Positions 16,636 to 26,948 of a DNA stretch of 64,000 nucleotides are shown piece after piece. Where the stretch lies: the NCBI GenBank assembly GCA_965197395.1, contig CBDANB010000003.1, positions 186,001 through 250,000 of the forward strand, read 5' to 3'. The position numbers and the translations under genes are program-made. Position 1 is the first letter of the stretch. Every line of letters begins with the position of its first letter. The notes under the pieces were generated by a model, which saw only the letters and a program-made list of their open reading frames with translations, ran no database searches and was not told where the DNA came from. The DNA comes from CAZYFH01 sp965197395 (GTDB lineage Bacteria > Acidobacteriota > Vicinamibacteria > Vicinamibacterales > UBA8438).

Positions 16636-19071
16636 CTAGGCGAGCCGCCGGCCTTCCAATTCCAGGCCCGCTGCGCGATAGGTCAGCACGCCGCCTTCGA
16701 GATAGACCTCGACGTCGCCACGTTCCAGCCGGCCGCGAATCAGCTCCTCGGAGAGCGGGTCCTCGACGTAGCGCTGGATGGCACGCCGTAACGGACGGGC
16801 CCCATAAGAGCGGTCCTTGCAGGTGGCATCGATGATCCAGTCCACGACGTCGGACGTGAGCGAGATTCGTAGATCCCTCGCCACCAGATTCTCGTTCAGC
16901 TGGTCGACGAGCATCCGCATGATCTGCCGCAGATCTTCATCCGACAGCGCCTCGAAGACGATGATCTCGTCGACCCTGTTGACGAACTCAGGGTTGAACG
17001 TGCGCTTGACTTCGCTCAGCACCATGTCAGAGACGCTGCGCTGTATCTCATGCGCATCCGCCGACTGGAATCCGACCGACGCCTTCTTCTGGATATAGCG
17101 GGCACCGATGTTCGACGTCATGATGATGATGGCGTTCTTGAAGTTGACCCGGTTGCCCAGCCCGTCCGTCAGATGCCCGTCTTCGAACACCTGCAACAAG
17201 ATGTTGAACAGATCCGGGTGCGCCTTCTCGATCTCGTCGAGCAGCACGACGGAGTACGGATGCCGCTTGACTTTCTCGGTCAGCTGCCCGCCTTCCTCGT
17301 GGCCGACGTAGCCTGGAGGGGACCCGATCAACTTCGACACCGAGTGCTTCTCCATGTACTCGGACATGTCGAAGCGGATGAGCGCCGTATCGCTGGCGAA
17401 CAGGAAGTTGGCGAGGGCCCTGGCCAGCTCCGTCTTGCCCACACCGGTCGGCCCGAGAAAGACAAAACTCCCTACCGGTCGATGCGGCGACTTGAGCCCG
17501 GCGCGAGAGCGACGGATGGCGCGGGCCAGGGCGGAGATCGCCCGCTCCTGGCTGATGACGCGCCGGTGCAGGTCCTCCTCCATGCTGAGCAGCCTGGCGC
17601 TCTCGTCCTGGTTGATGGACGTGAGCGGCACGCCGGTCCACTTCGACACGACCTCGTCGATGTCCTGCTTGCCGACCTCGATGGCGTGCGCGCCGGTTCT
17701 GACGTCGAACTTCTCACGCACGAACTGGAGGTTCTCTCGCGCGAGGACCTCCTGCTCGCGAAAGAACTGCGCTCGCTCGTAGTCCTTCTGGGCGGTCGCG
17801 TTCTCCATCTGCTCGACCGCGACGCGAATGCTCTTGTTGATCTCGCTGAACTCTTCGCTGTAGCCCGCCTCGCGCAGCTTGGCGCGCGCCCCCGCCTCGT
17901 CGACCAGGTCGATCGCCTTGTCCGGCAGGAAGCGATCGGTAATGTAGCGACTCGACTGATACACAGCCGCTTCCATCGCGTCGGGGGTGTAGGTGACGTG
18001 GTGATAACTCTCGTACCGGTCCTTGATGCCGTTGAGGATCTCGAGTGACTCGGCCTCGGTCGGCGGCTCGACTTTGATGGCCTGAAACCGGCGCTCGAGC
18101 GACCGATCCTTCTCGATGTACTTTCGGTATTCAGAGGGCGTCGTTGCACCGATGCAGCGAATCTCCCCGCGAGACAGCGCTGGCTTCAGAATGTTGGCCG
18201 CATCGAGCGACCCCTCGGCCGACCCGGCGCCAACCAGGGTGTGGAGCTCGTCGATGAAGATAATGATGTTCGGGTTCTCGGTCAGCTCCTTCATGATCGC
18301 CTTCAGGCGTTCCTCGAACTGACCGCGGTATTTGGTGCCGGCCACGATCAACGAGATGTCGAGCGCCAGCAGCCGCTTATCGGCGAGGAAGTGCGGCACG
18401 TCGCCGCAGACGATTTTCTGCGCCAACCCTTCCACGATGGCGGTCTTCCCGACACCCGGCTCGCCGATAAGCACCGCGTTGTTCTTGGTGCGACGGCAGA
18501 GCACTTGCTGAACCCGCTCGACCTCGATCGTCCGGCCCACCAGCGGGTCGAGACCGTTCTTCATCGCTGCATCGGACAGGTCGCGGCTGAACTCCGCCAA
18601 CAGCGGCGTTTCCTTGACCCGCGTCAGCGTCGTTTTCTCGTTCAGCAACTGCACGATGTCCTCGCGCACCGTGTTCAACCGCATGCCCTTCTCGGACAGG
18701 ATGGTCGACGCCACCGCGCGCTCCTCGCGGAGAATGCCCAGCAGGAGATGCTCGGTCCCGATGTAGTTGTGCAAGAGGCGATCGGCCTCCTCGGCGGCAA
18801 ACTGCAACACGCGCTTGGTCTCGGTGCTGAACGGGATCTCAACGGACGTCGAGACTTTCTCGCGAAAGACGGTGCGGCCTTCGATGTCCTTGCGGATGTT
18901 TTCGAGCGCGAGATGAGACCGGGCGAAGATCCGGCTGGTGAGACCCTTGCCCTCCCGGATCAGCCCGAGCAGAAGATGCTCGGTCTCGATGGAGATGCTG
19001 CCGAGCTGACTGGCCTCGTAGCGGGCGAAGAACAATACACGCCGCGCTCGTTCCGTGTATCGTTCGAACAT
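16636..19071 (-). CDS. clpC: ATP-dependent Clp protease ATP-binding subunit ClpC
   Basis: An 811-residue Hsp100 unfoldase that feeds substrates to ClpP. In order: the double Clp-N repeat (MFERYTERARRVLFFARYEA.., EHLLLGLIREGKG, EHLLLGILREERA), AAA domain 1 with GEPGVGKTAIVEGLA near residue 205, a UVR-like coiled middle region (AQKDYERAQFFREQEVLARE near residue 430) that separates ClpC from ClpA/ClpB, AAA domain 2 with FLGPTGVGKTELARAL near residue 540 and the C-terminal D2 small domain. The ATG is preceded by a sigma70-like promoter 54-82 bp upstream. No clpP or mcsA/mcsB is adjacent. The 145-bp gap to bamA shows nothing further. Confidence 0.96.
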   Translation of the reverse strand: MFERYTERARRVLFFARYEASQLGSISIETEHLLLGLIREGKGLTSRIFARSHLALENIRKDIEGRTVFREKVSTSVEIPFSTETKRVLQFAAEEADRLLHNYIGTEHLLLGILREERAVASTILSEKGMRLNTVREDIVQLLNEKTTLTRVKETPLLAEFSRDLSDAAMKNGLDPLVGRTIEVERVQQVLCRRTKNNAVLIGEPGVGKTAIVEGLAQKIVCGDVPHFLADKRLLALDISLIVAGTKYRGQFEERLKAIMKELTENPNIIIFIDELHTLVGAGSAEGSLDAANILKPALSRGEIRCIGATTPSEYRKYIEKDRSLERRFQAIKVEPPTEAESLEILNGIKDRYESYHHVTYTPDAMEAAVYQSSRYITDRFLPDKAIDLVDEAGARAKLREAGYSEEFSEINKSIRVAVEQMENATAQKDYERAQFFREQEVLARENLQFVREKFDVRTGAHAIEVGKQDIDEVVSKWTGVPLTSINQDESARLLSMEEDLHRRVISQERAISALARAIRRSRAGLKSPHRPVGSFVFLGPTGVGKTELARALANFLFASDTALIRFDMSEYMEKHSVSKLIGSPPGYVGHEEGGQLTEKVKRHPYSVVLLDEIEKAHPDLFNILLQVFEDGHLTDGLGNRVNFKNAIIIMTSNIGARYIQKKASVGFQSADAHEIQRSVSDMVLSEVKRTFNPEFVNRVDEIIVFEALSDEDLRQIMRMLVDQLNENLVARDLRISLTSDVVDWIIDATCKDRSYGARPLRRAIQRYVEDPLSEELIRGRLERGDVEVYLEGGVLTYRAAGLELEGRRLA

Positions 19072-19124
19072 CCACCCACCCAGACACGTCGCGTCGCCAG
19101 ACAGGTCAGGCGGCCCGCATCTCG

Positions 19125-19153
19125 ATTATAGGGCATCGGCCGGCCCACGCCAA
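19125..19153 (-). promoter_or_regulatory. Sigma70-type promoter of clpC
   Basis: On the minus strand TTGGCG (19153-19148), a 17-bp spacer and a perfect TATAAT (19130-19125) precede the clpC ATG, giving a leader of about 45 nt. The -10 matches consensus fully and the -35 at four of six positions. Confidence 0.7.
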
Positions 19154-19237
19154 TTCGGGTTCTTGCCCAAAATCAAGCACTTAGCGGGTGTACCGAGTTG
19201 TCAGGTGGTCGGAGGGCCGACCTGCCGAGTGCATCGA

Positions 19238-19912
19238 TCACGCGGAACGGAGCTGGCCGTTCTCGAGATGCAGCACGCGGTCGCACGCGGCCGCGAGCCG
19301 CTGATTGTGGGTCGCGATGACCGAGGTAAGGCCATGACGCCCGTGGATCTCGCGGAGCAGCTCGTGCAGTGCTTCTCCAGTCGCTTCGTCGAGGTCCCCG
19401 GTCGGCTCGTCCGCGAGCAACAACGCGGGACGCATCACGAGCGCGCGCGCCACGGCCACCCGCTGCTGCTCGCCGCCGGAGAGCATACCCGGGCGGTGCG
19501 TCAGCCGGTCGCCGAGACCGACCTGCGCGAGCAGCGACTCCGCCCGCGCGCGCGCTTCGTCATTGGGTAGCCGGGCGATACGCATCGGCATCTCCGCGTT
19601 CTCGACGGCGCTGAACTCCGGCAGCAGGTGATGGAACTGAAACACAAACCCGATGTGACGGTTGCGAAACGCGACCAGCTCGGCCTCCGTCAACCCGGTG
19701 AGCTCGGTGTCCGCAACGCGAACGGCACCGTGATCGGCGCGGTCCAGCCCACCAACGAGGTGCATGAACGTGCTCTTGCCGACGCCCGAGGCGCCGACGA
19801 TCGCGACCATCTCGCCGGCCTCGACCGCCAGATCGAGGCCCCGAATCACCGTCAGCGCGCGGCCGCCGACGTGGTAGGACTTGGAGAGCTGGGAGATTTC
19901 GAGGAAGGGCAC
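19238..19912 (-). CDS. lolD: Lipoprotein-release ABC transporter ATPase LolD
   Basis: A 224-residue ABC ATPase with Walker A VGASGVGKSTFMHLVGG (near residue 40), Q-loop VFQFHHLLPEFSAVEN, signature LSGGEQQRVAVARALV, Walker B LLLADEPTGDLD and the switch His in VIATHNQ. The FQFHHLLPEFSA loop and short length are typical of LolD, which powers extraction of mature lipoproteins from the inner membrane. The permease gene lolC/E lies just upstream in the same operon, separated by the TAAGAC repeat. The 166 bp between lolD and clpC hold the clpC promoter. Confidence 0.92.
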   Translation of the reverse strand: MPFLEISQLSKSYHVGGRALTVIRGLDLAVEAGEMVAIVGASGVGKSTFMHLVGGLDRADHGAVRVADTELTGLTEAELVAFRNRHIGFVFQFHHLLPEFSAVENAEMPMRIARLPNDEARARAESLLAQVGLGDRLTHRPGMLSGGEQQRVAVARALVMRPALLLADEPTGDLDEATGEALHELLREIHGRHGLTSVIATHNQRLAAACDRVLHLENGQLRSA

Positions 19913-19937
19913 AGAGTGAGGGGCCTGGTCCCGGCTG

Positions 19938-20025
19938 GTCTTAGGTCTTAGGTCCTAGGTCTTAGGCTCACGTTCGGTGCCGGGCGGTACGAGTACCTTA
20001 AGACATAAGACGTAAGACATAAGAC
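19938..20025. repeat. TTAGGTC/TAAGAC inverted repeat array between lolC and lolD
   Basis: The left arm (19938-19966) repeats GTCTTAGG-like octamers about four times; the right arm (19996-20025) repeats TAAGACn heptamers about four times. The arms are imperfect reverse complements and can form a long hairpin. A second locus of the same type is at 59704-59774, and a looser GCTTAGGG run is at 53440-53470. Confidence 0.75.
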
Positions 20026-20053
20026 ACGAGTGTGAGCAGCGAGCTCAGCACGC

Positions 20054-21289
20054 TCACTGATACCGCAGCGCTTCAGCCGGATCCAATCGCGATGCCTGGC
20101 GTGACGGATAGACCGTGGCCACGAAGCAGATCAACATGGCCGAGATGACGACGACGACGAAGTCAACGGGCTCCACGGTGAACGGCAAGTATGGAATCTG
20201 GTAGAACTCCATCGGCAGCCGCACCAGGCGATAGCGGTCCATCACCGTCGCGATCGTGTATCCGGCGGCCGCCCCAACACTCGTCCCGATCGCGCCAATG
20301 ATGACCCCCTGCAGGACGAAAATGGCGCGGATCGTGCCGGACGACGTGCCCATCGTCTTCAAGATCGCAATGTCGCGGCTCCGCTCCATCACCATCATGA
20401 TGAGTGACGCAACGATGTGGAGTGCCCCGACGAGGACGATCAGGCCGATCGCGATCGAGACCGCGGTCTTCTCCAACCAGAGCGCCGAGAAGAGCGACTC
20501 GTTCAGTCGCGACCAATCTTCGGTCATGTAGGCAGGGCCCAGCAGGTCGGGAATCGATTCGGCCACCTCCCGCGACGCGTACAGGTCGTCGACCCGTACC
20601 TCCATCATCTCGACTTTGTCGATGTTGAAAAGGCGTTTGGCAACGTCGAGCGTGACGAACGCGTATGTCGTGTCGTATTCGAGGAGCCCCAGGCTGAAGA
20701 TGCCGACGACCGCAAGCCGCCGGGGCCGTGGGAGCACACCCATGGGTGACGCCGACCCAGCGGTGGTCAGGAGCGTCACCTCGTCGCCGACGAACGCGCC
20801 GAGCTTCTCGGCGACGCCTTGACCGATCACGATGCCGCCCACGCCACGGTGATGTGGCTTCTCGAGATCCGCGATCGCGCCGTGCCGCACCGAGACCACG
20901 ACGTCGGTGACATCGGCCTCCAGGACCGGGTCGATCCCCTTGACGTTGATGAACACGTCGCCGTGGCGCGTGCGTGCCAGCGCTTTGCCCTGAATCGATG
21001 GCGCGGCGGCCAGCACCCGCGGCACCTCGCGCAGCCGCTCGGCTTCGTGACGGTAGTCCGCGAACCCGCCATCGACCACCTTCCACACGTACACATGCGA
21101 CTGCGACCCCAGCAGGCGGTCGCGAATGCCCTGCTCCATACCGGTCATCAGGGCGAGCGCGATCACCAGCGCCATCACGCCGACCATCACGCCCACGATG
21201 CAGATGATCGACGTACTGGCGATTGAGGCCTGTTTCCTCCGCGCCAGCAGGTATCGCGTCGCGATGTAGAACTCGAACGGCACTTTCAT
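20054..21289 (-). CDS. lolC: Lipoprotein-release ABC transporter permease LolC/LolE
   Basis: A 411-residue MacB/FtsX-type permease. It starts FEFYIATRYLLARRKQASIAS, the usual LolC/E opening, has one transmembrane helix near residues 25-50, a large periplasmic domain, then three C-terminal helices (IAIGLIVLVGALHIVASLIM; GVIIGAIGTSVGAAAGYTIA; FVVVVISAMLICFVATVYP) and ends SRQASRLDPAEALRYQ. With LolD it releases lipoproteins to the LolA carrier. Only one permease gene is present, so the complex may be a homodimer or the second copy may be elsewhere. It follows lysS by 16 bp. Confidence 0.92.
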   Translation of the reverse strand: MKVPFEFYIATRYLLARRKQASIASTSIICIVGVMVGVMALVIALALMTGMEQGIRDRLLGSQSHVYVWKVVDGGFADYRHEAERLREVPRVLAAAPSIQGKALARTRHGDVFINVKGIDPVLEADVTDVVVSVRHGAIADLEKPHHRGVGGIVIGQGVAEKLGAFVGDEVTLLTTAGSASPMGVLPRPRRLAVVGIFSLGLLEYDTTYAFVTLDVAKRLFNIDKVEMMEVRVDDLYASREVAESIPDLLGPAYMTEDWSRLNESLFSALWLEKTAVSIAIGLIVLVGALHIVASLIMMVMERSRDIAILKTMGTSSGTIRAIFVLQGVIIGAIGTSVGAAAGYTIATVMDRYRLVRLPMEFYQIPYLPFTVEPVDFVVVVISAMLICFVATVYPSRQASRLDPAEALRYQ

Positions 21290-21305
21290 GGCAGCATCCC
21301 TGCTC

Positions 21306-22827
<1,522 letters not shown>

Positions 22828-22838
<11 letters not shown>

Positions 22839-23283
22839 GCGCTTCCGGGCTTTCGACGACCTCACGACGCACGCTGTCCAGCACCCCGTTGATGAAGGCC
22901 GCCGACTTGTCGCCGCTGAACGTCTTGGCCAGCTCGAGCGCCTCATCGATGACGACAGGCGGCGGCGTGTCCGTACCGAGGAACTCGTAGATCGCCATTC
23001 GCAGGATCAGCCGATCGAGGACCGCCATCCGGGACAGACGCCAGTTCTGGGCGTGCGTCTCGATGAGCGGATCGATTTCTTCTGCGCGCGCGGCCGTGCC
23101 GCGCGCGAGTTCTGTCGCAAAGGCCCGCCGCGACGCCGGCGCCGGATGCACCGTCCAATACAGCTCGATGGCGTCGTCGACCGTCGCCTCCGCGAGACGG
23201 CCGATTTCCCACTGGTACAGGAGCTGGAGCGCGGCTTCCCGCCCGCGGTGCCGTTCGACGCGGTGCGAGGAGGTCGCGGTCAC
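22828..23283 (-). CDS. nusB: Transcription antitermination factor NusB
   Basis: A 151-residue all-helical protein: HRGREAALQLLYQWEIGRL, DRLILRMAIYEFLGTDTPPPVVIDEALELAKTF split over adjacent helices, and SAAFINGVLDSVRRE. These are the classic NusB landmarks; NusB joins NusE on boxA RNA in rRNA antitermination. The start is the GTG at 23283, which forms a GTGA overlap with the ribH stop; no ATG lies in this position. The ribH-nusB pair is conserved widely. Confidence 0.93.
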
Positions 23284-23771
23284 TCCGCTGCCCCGCCCCC
23301 CCCGGCGGGCAGCGCGCGCACGACGTTGGCACTTTGTACCGCGGCCATCGCCGCCTCCCACCCTTTGTTCGCGGGTCCGGCACCAGCGCGCGCCTGTGCC
23401 TCGTCCTGCGTGTTCGTCGTCAGGATCCCGAACGTGATCGGGACGCCGGTCGCCTGTGACGCGGTCGTGATCCCATGCGCCACCGCCGACGCGATGTAGT
23501 CGAAATGCGGTGTCTCGCCCCGAATGATGCACCCGAGACAGACGAGTGCGTCGAAGGCCCCGGATGCCGCGGCGCGCCGCGCGACGAGCGGAATCTCGAA
23601 CGCGCCCGACAGCGTGATGACCGTCACGGTCCGCGCGTTGGCGCGTGACAAGGCGGCCAGGGCACCCTCGCGCAACGAGTCGGTCACCGAACCGTGATAG
23701 GCCGACACGATGACGCCGATGCGCAGCCCGGACGCGTCACCCGCGCCATCGATGACCGGGCTGTCCTTCAT
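23280..23771 (-). CDS. ribH: 6,7-dimethyl-8-ribityllumazine synthase
   Basis: A 163-residue lumazine synthase, the penultimate enzyme of riboflavin synthesis. Visible blocks are IGVIVSAYHGSVTDSLREGAL, VITLSGAFEIPLVARRAA, LVCLGCIIRGETPHFDYIA with the catalytic His region, and GILTTNTQDEAQARAG ending the fold. The ATG overlaps the enoyl-CoA hydratase stop as ATGA and its own stop overlaps nusB. The C-terminal codons include an 8-C homopolymer (Gly/Ala-rich tail). Confidence 0.94.
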   Translation of the reverse strand: MKDSPVIDGAGDASGLRIGVIVSAYHGSVTDSLREGALAALSRANARTVTVITLSGAFEIPLVARRAAASGAFDALVCLGCIIRGETPHFDYIASAVAHGITTASQATGVPITFGILTTNTQDEAQARAGAGPANKGWEAAMAAVQSANVVRALPAGGGGAAE

Positions 23772-24550
23772 GACCCCGTGAAGCTCGGCCGTCGCTTCTC
23801 GAGAAAGGCGCGGGTACCCTCGCGCCAGTCCTCGGTCCCGGCGGCGAGACCGAAGAGCGACGCCTCGAGCGCGCACCCTTCCCGAAGCGACATCTGCGTC
23901 CCGTCCTGGACCGCCTCGAGAATGTGACGCGCGGCGACCGGCGTCTTGGACGCCAGCACGTCCGCCAACGACCGGGCCGCGGTCATGAGCTCGTCCGCCG
24001 GCACGACACGGTTGACCAGGCCGATGCGCCATGCCTCCCCGGCGGAGACCGGCTCGCCGGTGAGCATCAGCTCGAGCGCCCTCCCACTGCCGACGAGTCG
24101 GGGTAGGCGCTGTGTCCCGCCATAGCCTGGCAGGAGGCCGAGTGAGATCTCGGGCTGCCCGATCTTGGCCGTGTCGGCCGCGATCCGCACGGTGCAGGCC
24201 ATCGCAATCTCGCAGCCCCCGCCCAGGGCGTAGCCGTTGATGGCGGCGATGACCGGCTTCCCCATTCGCTCGAGGGCATCACACATGGCCTGGCCGCGCT
24301 GCGCGAACGCCTGCGCCGATGCGGGCGTCAGTGTGGCGAGCTCGGCGATATCCGCCCCGGCCACGAATGCGCGATCACCGGCGCCCGTGAGAATCACAAC
24401 CCGTACGTCTGCGTCGATGGCCAGCGCGTCCATCAACTCGCGCAGCTCAGAGACGGTCTCGACGTTGAGGGCGTTGCGGGCCGACGGACGATTGACCGTC
24501 ACGACGGCAATGGCGCCACTGCGTTCGACGACGATGTGCTTGTGTGTCAT
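23768..24550 (-). CDS. Enoyl-CoA hydratase/isomerase family protein
   Basis: A 260-residue crotonase-fold enzyme. The oxyanion-hole segments RAFVAGADIAELA (near residue 65) and INGYALGGGCEIAMAC (near residue 105) are intact, and GQPEISLGLLPGYGGTQRLPR carries the glutamate typical of hydratases. It probably hydrates short-chain 2-enoyl-CoAs in beta-oxidation, consistent with acyl-CoA dehydrogenase genes at 29.3 and 63.6 kb. The ATG at 24550 overlaps the VanZ-like stop. Substrate is not determinable. Confidence 0.9.
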   Translation of the reverse strand: MTHKHIVVERSGAIAVVTVNRPSARNALNVETVSELRELMDALAIDADVRVVILTGAGDRAFVAGADIAELATLTPASAQAFAQRGQAMCDALERMGKPVIAAINGYALGGGCEIAMACTVRIAADTAKIGQPEISLGLLPGYGGTQRLPRLVGSGRALELMLTGEPVSAGEAWRIGLVNRVVPADELMTAARSLADVLASKTPVAARHILEAVQDGTQMSLREGCALEASLFGLAAGTEDWREGTRAFLEKRRPSFTGS

Positions 24551-24951
24551 CGGTGTGGTCGGTTTCGAAAAACTATACTCCACGCCCAGACGACCGCCGC
24601 GCCCGCCATCGCACCAATCGTGTCGGCCACGAGGTCACGTGCCTCGGCGGTGCGTCCCGGCACGAACGACTGATGCCATTCGTCGGTCACACCGTAGAGC
24701 GCTGAGACGAGGACCGCGGAGACGACCGCCGCGAACGTGACACCGCGCCAGTGCCGGTCGGTGATCCCGCGCAACACGAGCATGGCCAGCACGGCGTAGG
24801 CCGCGGCATGCGCGGCCACGTCGGGCACGTTGCCGGGTGGCTGCGGCGGGCTCGACATCGAGGACACCCCGAAAATCGCCGCCATCAGTATCACGGCGGG
24901 TCCCCAGGACGAGAGGGCACGCTGGATCCCAACGCACGGCAAGGGTGTCAC
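24547..24951 (-). CDS. VanZ-like membrane protein
   Basis: A protein of 134 residues with about four transmembrane segments and the VanZ-like signature: an N-terminal helix ending in FGVSSMSSPPQPP, a HAAAYAVLAMLVLR helix and ALYGVTDEWHQSFVPGRTAEARDLVADTIGA. VanZ-family proteins include teicoplanin-resistance VanZ, but most are of unknown function and resistance should not be inferred. The GTG start at 24951 overlaps the stop of the 57-residue ORF (GTGA) and the stop overlaps the enoyl-CoA hydratase start (ATGA). Confidence 0.8.
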   Translation of the reverse strand: MTPLPCVGIQRALSSWGPAVILMAAIFGVSSMSSPPQPPGNVPDVAAHAAAYAVLAMLVLRGITDRHWRGVTFAAVVSAVLVSALYGVTDEWHQSFVPGRTAEARDLVADTIGAMAGAAVVWAWSIVFRNRPHR

Positions 24952-25121
24952 AGCGGGAACGGGTACAGCAGCCAACTCAGCACCACGCCGGCCACCATAA
25001 ACGCGGCGAGCACCACGCCGCCGAATCGCACCTGCTCGGCCGGCTCGTCCCGGAGGAGCGCCGCAAAGACGACCGAGACACACACCGCGAACAGCAGCAT
25101 CAGGACGAAATGGCTGGCCAT
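24948..25121 (-). CDS. 57-residue two-helix membrane protein
   Basis: An ATG-started ORF encodes MASHFVLMLLFAVCVSVVF, a polar turn ALLRDEPAEQVRFG, and a second hydrophobic segment GVVLAAFMVAGVVLSWLLY ending PFPL. That is a helical hairpin with a charged loop of about ten residues. Its stop overlaps the VanZ-like GTG start (GTGA), and an identical type of junction links all neighbours, so it is probably a real member of the operon. I do not recognise a family. Confidence 0.65.
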   Translation of the reverse strand: MASHFVLMLLFAVCVSVVFAALLRDEPAEQVRFGGVVLAAFMVAGVVLSWLLYPFPL

Positions 25122-25146
25122 GGAAGCATCATCAGGCTCCGGGAGC

Positions 25147-25533
25147 CTATTTGCGCCCGAGGGCGATATCGAAGGCGTCGATCACCACCAGCATGTTGAG
25201 CAGCCCGGCAACGATGAGAAAGGTGTTGCCGTACTCATAGGTGGTGGCCGCAACCGTGCCGTCGCCGAACCCGAGCGCACGAGCCAGGAAGTACGGCGCT
25301 CCGATGCCGAGGTCGGCCGCGGCGGCAAGGGCCACGAAGGGTTGGGCGAGGTCGAAGGGAGCCACACGACCCTCGAGCCACAGCCCGACGACAAACATGA
25401 ACGGGAGCACGAGGAGAAAGATCACACCTTTGGGCAATCGCCCCAACCACAGATGGCCCGCCCCCGGGACGGCCCAAGCGATGACACAGATAAACGCCGC
25501 CGCCCCCGGTGCCACCGTCCTAGCCCGACTCAT
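25147..25533 (-). CDS. Small multi-pass membrane protein (DUF6677-like)
   Basis: A 128-residue protein with about four hydrophobic segments and the opening VIAWAVPGAGHLWLGRLPKGVIFLL, where a PG-AGHL-x-LGR-x-x-KG motif resembles TM2-like and DUF6677 proteins common in Acidobacteriota. The function is unknown. The ATG at 25533 overlaps the end of the DUF2085 gene by 14 bp; the GTG at 25563 is an alternative. It is one of four consecutive small membrane proteins between pfkB and the enoyl-CoA hydratase. Confidence 0.65.
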   Translation of the reverse strand: MSRARTVAPGAAAFICVIAWAVPGAGHLWLGRLPKGVIFLLVLPFMFVVGLWLEGRVAPFDLAQPFVALAAAADLGIGAPYFLARALGFGDGTVAATTYEYGNTFLIVAGLLNMLVVIDAFDIALGRK

Positions 25534-26047
25534 CCGTTCCAAGTCTATCGTCTCCGAGTGCACCGCCCAACGTCAGCCCAACGATGGCCGCGACGGCCGC
25601 GCTGAGCGGCACCGCGGCCACAGCACGCACGACGTCAGTCACCTGGACGACACCGGCTGCCTCTGCAACGACGGTCACGGCGGTCGGGACCGCCGCGATG
25701 ATCAGGACGGCGCGCAGCCGTCCCCAGCCGGTGGGTCGACCCTGGCGAGCGGCACCCCGCCGCGTCACCAGCGGTAACGCAAGCAGCAGCCCGAGCGGCG
25801 CGCCAGCGTAGAGCCCCGTACAGCGGGCGCACACCGGCAACTGGGTTTCGTCGAGGTGAAAAGACCGCGCGGCTTGCTGGTGGCACACCACACTACCGAC
25901 GACGTAGACCATCGTCGCCGCCACGAAGACCGGCTCGGTCGGCGCCACGTGCGTCACGGCATGCGGCGCGCCGACCAGCACGAACACCCAGAGCGCGGAC
26001 GCGAACCCGAGGCCGATGACAGCACCCGTGGTTGGCCTACAGCGCAT
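25520..26047 (-). CDS. DUF2085 membrane protein
   Basis: A 175-residue protein with about four transmembrane segments and the DUF2085 cysteine/histidine blocks VVCHQQAARSFH and LPVCARCTGLYAGAPLG. The conserved CHQ..RS and CxRCTG residues suggest metal or redox binding at the membrane, but no function is established. The ATG overlaps the end of the PfkB kinase gene. Confidence 0.85.
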   Translation of the reverse strand: MRCRPTTGAVIGLGFASALWVFVLVGAPHAVTHVAPTEPVFVAATMVYVVGSVVCHQQAARSFHLDETQLPVCARCTGLYAGAPLGLLLALPLVTRRGAARQGRPTGWGRLRAVLIIAAVPTAVTVVAEAAGVVQVTDVVRAVAAVPLSAAVAAIVGLTLGGALGDDRLGTDESG

Positions 26048-26948
26048 CGAAGTGCGTCAGCCGCTTGAACGCCCCGAAGCGGCTCGAGATCTCGCCCTGT
26101 TCCAGCCTGAGGAGACGGGCCAAGCCGAAATCCTCGACCGAGAACGATGCCAGCGTCGACCCGGCGATCATGGCCTGTGCGATCACGTCGTCCGTGAGCG
26201 CCGGGGCCGCGGCCAGATAGCCGACCAATCCGCCCGCGAAGCTGTCGCCGGCCCCCGTCGGGTCTCGGACATCCTCGAGCGGTAACCCCGGCACCGCGAA
26301 GAACCCCTCGTCTCGCGTCATCAAGACGCCGTGCTCGCCCCGCTTGATGATCACGCGGCCCGGTCCCATGGCCTGTATGGCGCGAGCCGCTTTGACCAGG
26401 CTGCCCTCGCCGCTCAACTGCCGCGCCTCCTCGTCGTTGATGATCACCGCATCGACACGTCGCAGCACCGCGCGCAGCTCGGTCGGCGTGCCCTCTATCC
26501 AGTAGTTCATCGTATCGAGCGCCACGAACGAGGGCGCGGTGACCTGGTCGAGCACATCGAGCTGAAGCGCCGGGTGGATGTTGGCCAGGAACACGATGGG
26601 ACTCGAGCGGAACGACTCCGGGATGTGCGGCCGAAAGGACTCGAACACGTTCAGGTGCGTATAGATGGTCTCGCGCGTGTTGAGGTCCAGCCCGTACTCG
26701 CCGCGCCATCGGAAGGTATCTCCCGGCACGCGCTGGAGCCCCTCGAGGTCGATCCGGCGTCCACCGAACACCTGGACCTGCTCCTCGCCGAAATCGTCTC
26801 CGACCACACCGACGAGGCGGACGTCCGCGAAGAACGATGCCGCGACGCTGAAGAACGTCGCCGCGCCGCCTACCATGCGCGACGCCTCACCGAACGGCGT
26901 CGTCACAGAATCGAAGGCGACGGATCCAACGGTCAGGATCGGCTTCAC
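26037..26948 (-). CDS. PfkB-family carbohydrate/nucleoside kinase
   Basis: A 303-residue ribokinase-fold kinase: TVGSVAFDSVTTPFG at the N-terminus, GGAATFFSVAASFFADVRLVG (motif 1) and VRDPTGAGDSFAGGLVGYLA (motif 2, with the catalytic Asp and anion hole). The GTG start at 26948 overlaps the mtnP stop (GTGA). Being coupled to a methylthioadenosine phosphorylase suggests a nucleoside or ribose derivative as substrate (adenosine kinase-like), but this is an inference from context. Confidence 0.85.
   Translation of the reverse strand: MKPILTVGSVAFDSVTTPFGEASRMVGGAATFFSVAASFFADVRLVGVVGDDFGEEQVQVFGGRRIDLEGLQRVPGDTFRWRGEYGLDLNTRETIYTHLNVFESFRPHIPESFRSSPIVFLANIHPALQLDVLDQVTAPSFVALDTMNYWIEGTPTELRAVLRRVDAVIINDEEARQLSGEGSLVKAARAIQAMGPGRVIIKRGEHGVLMTRDEGFFAVPGLPLEDVRDPTGAGDSFAGGLVGYLAAAPALTDDVIAQAMIAGSTLASFSVEDFGLARLLRLEQGEISSRFGAFKRLTHFDAL

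Noticed and set aside
24547..24951. Glycopeptide resistance gene
   Set aside because: The VanZ-like family is large and mostly unrelated to resistance; there is no vanA/H/X neighbourhood.
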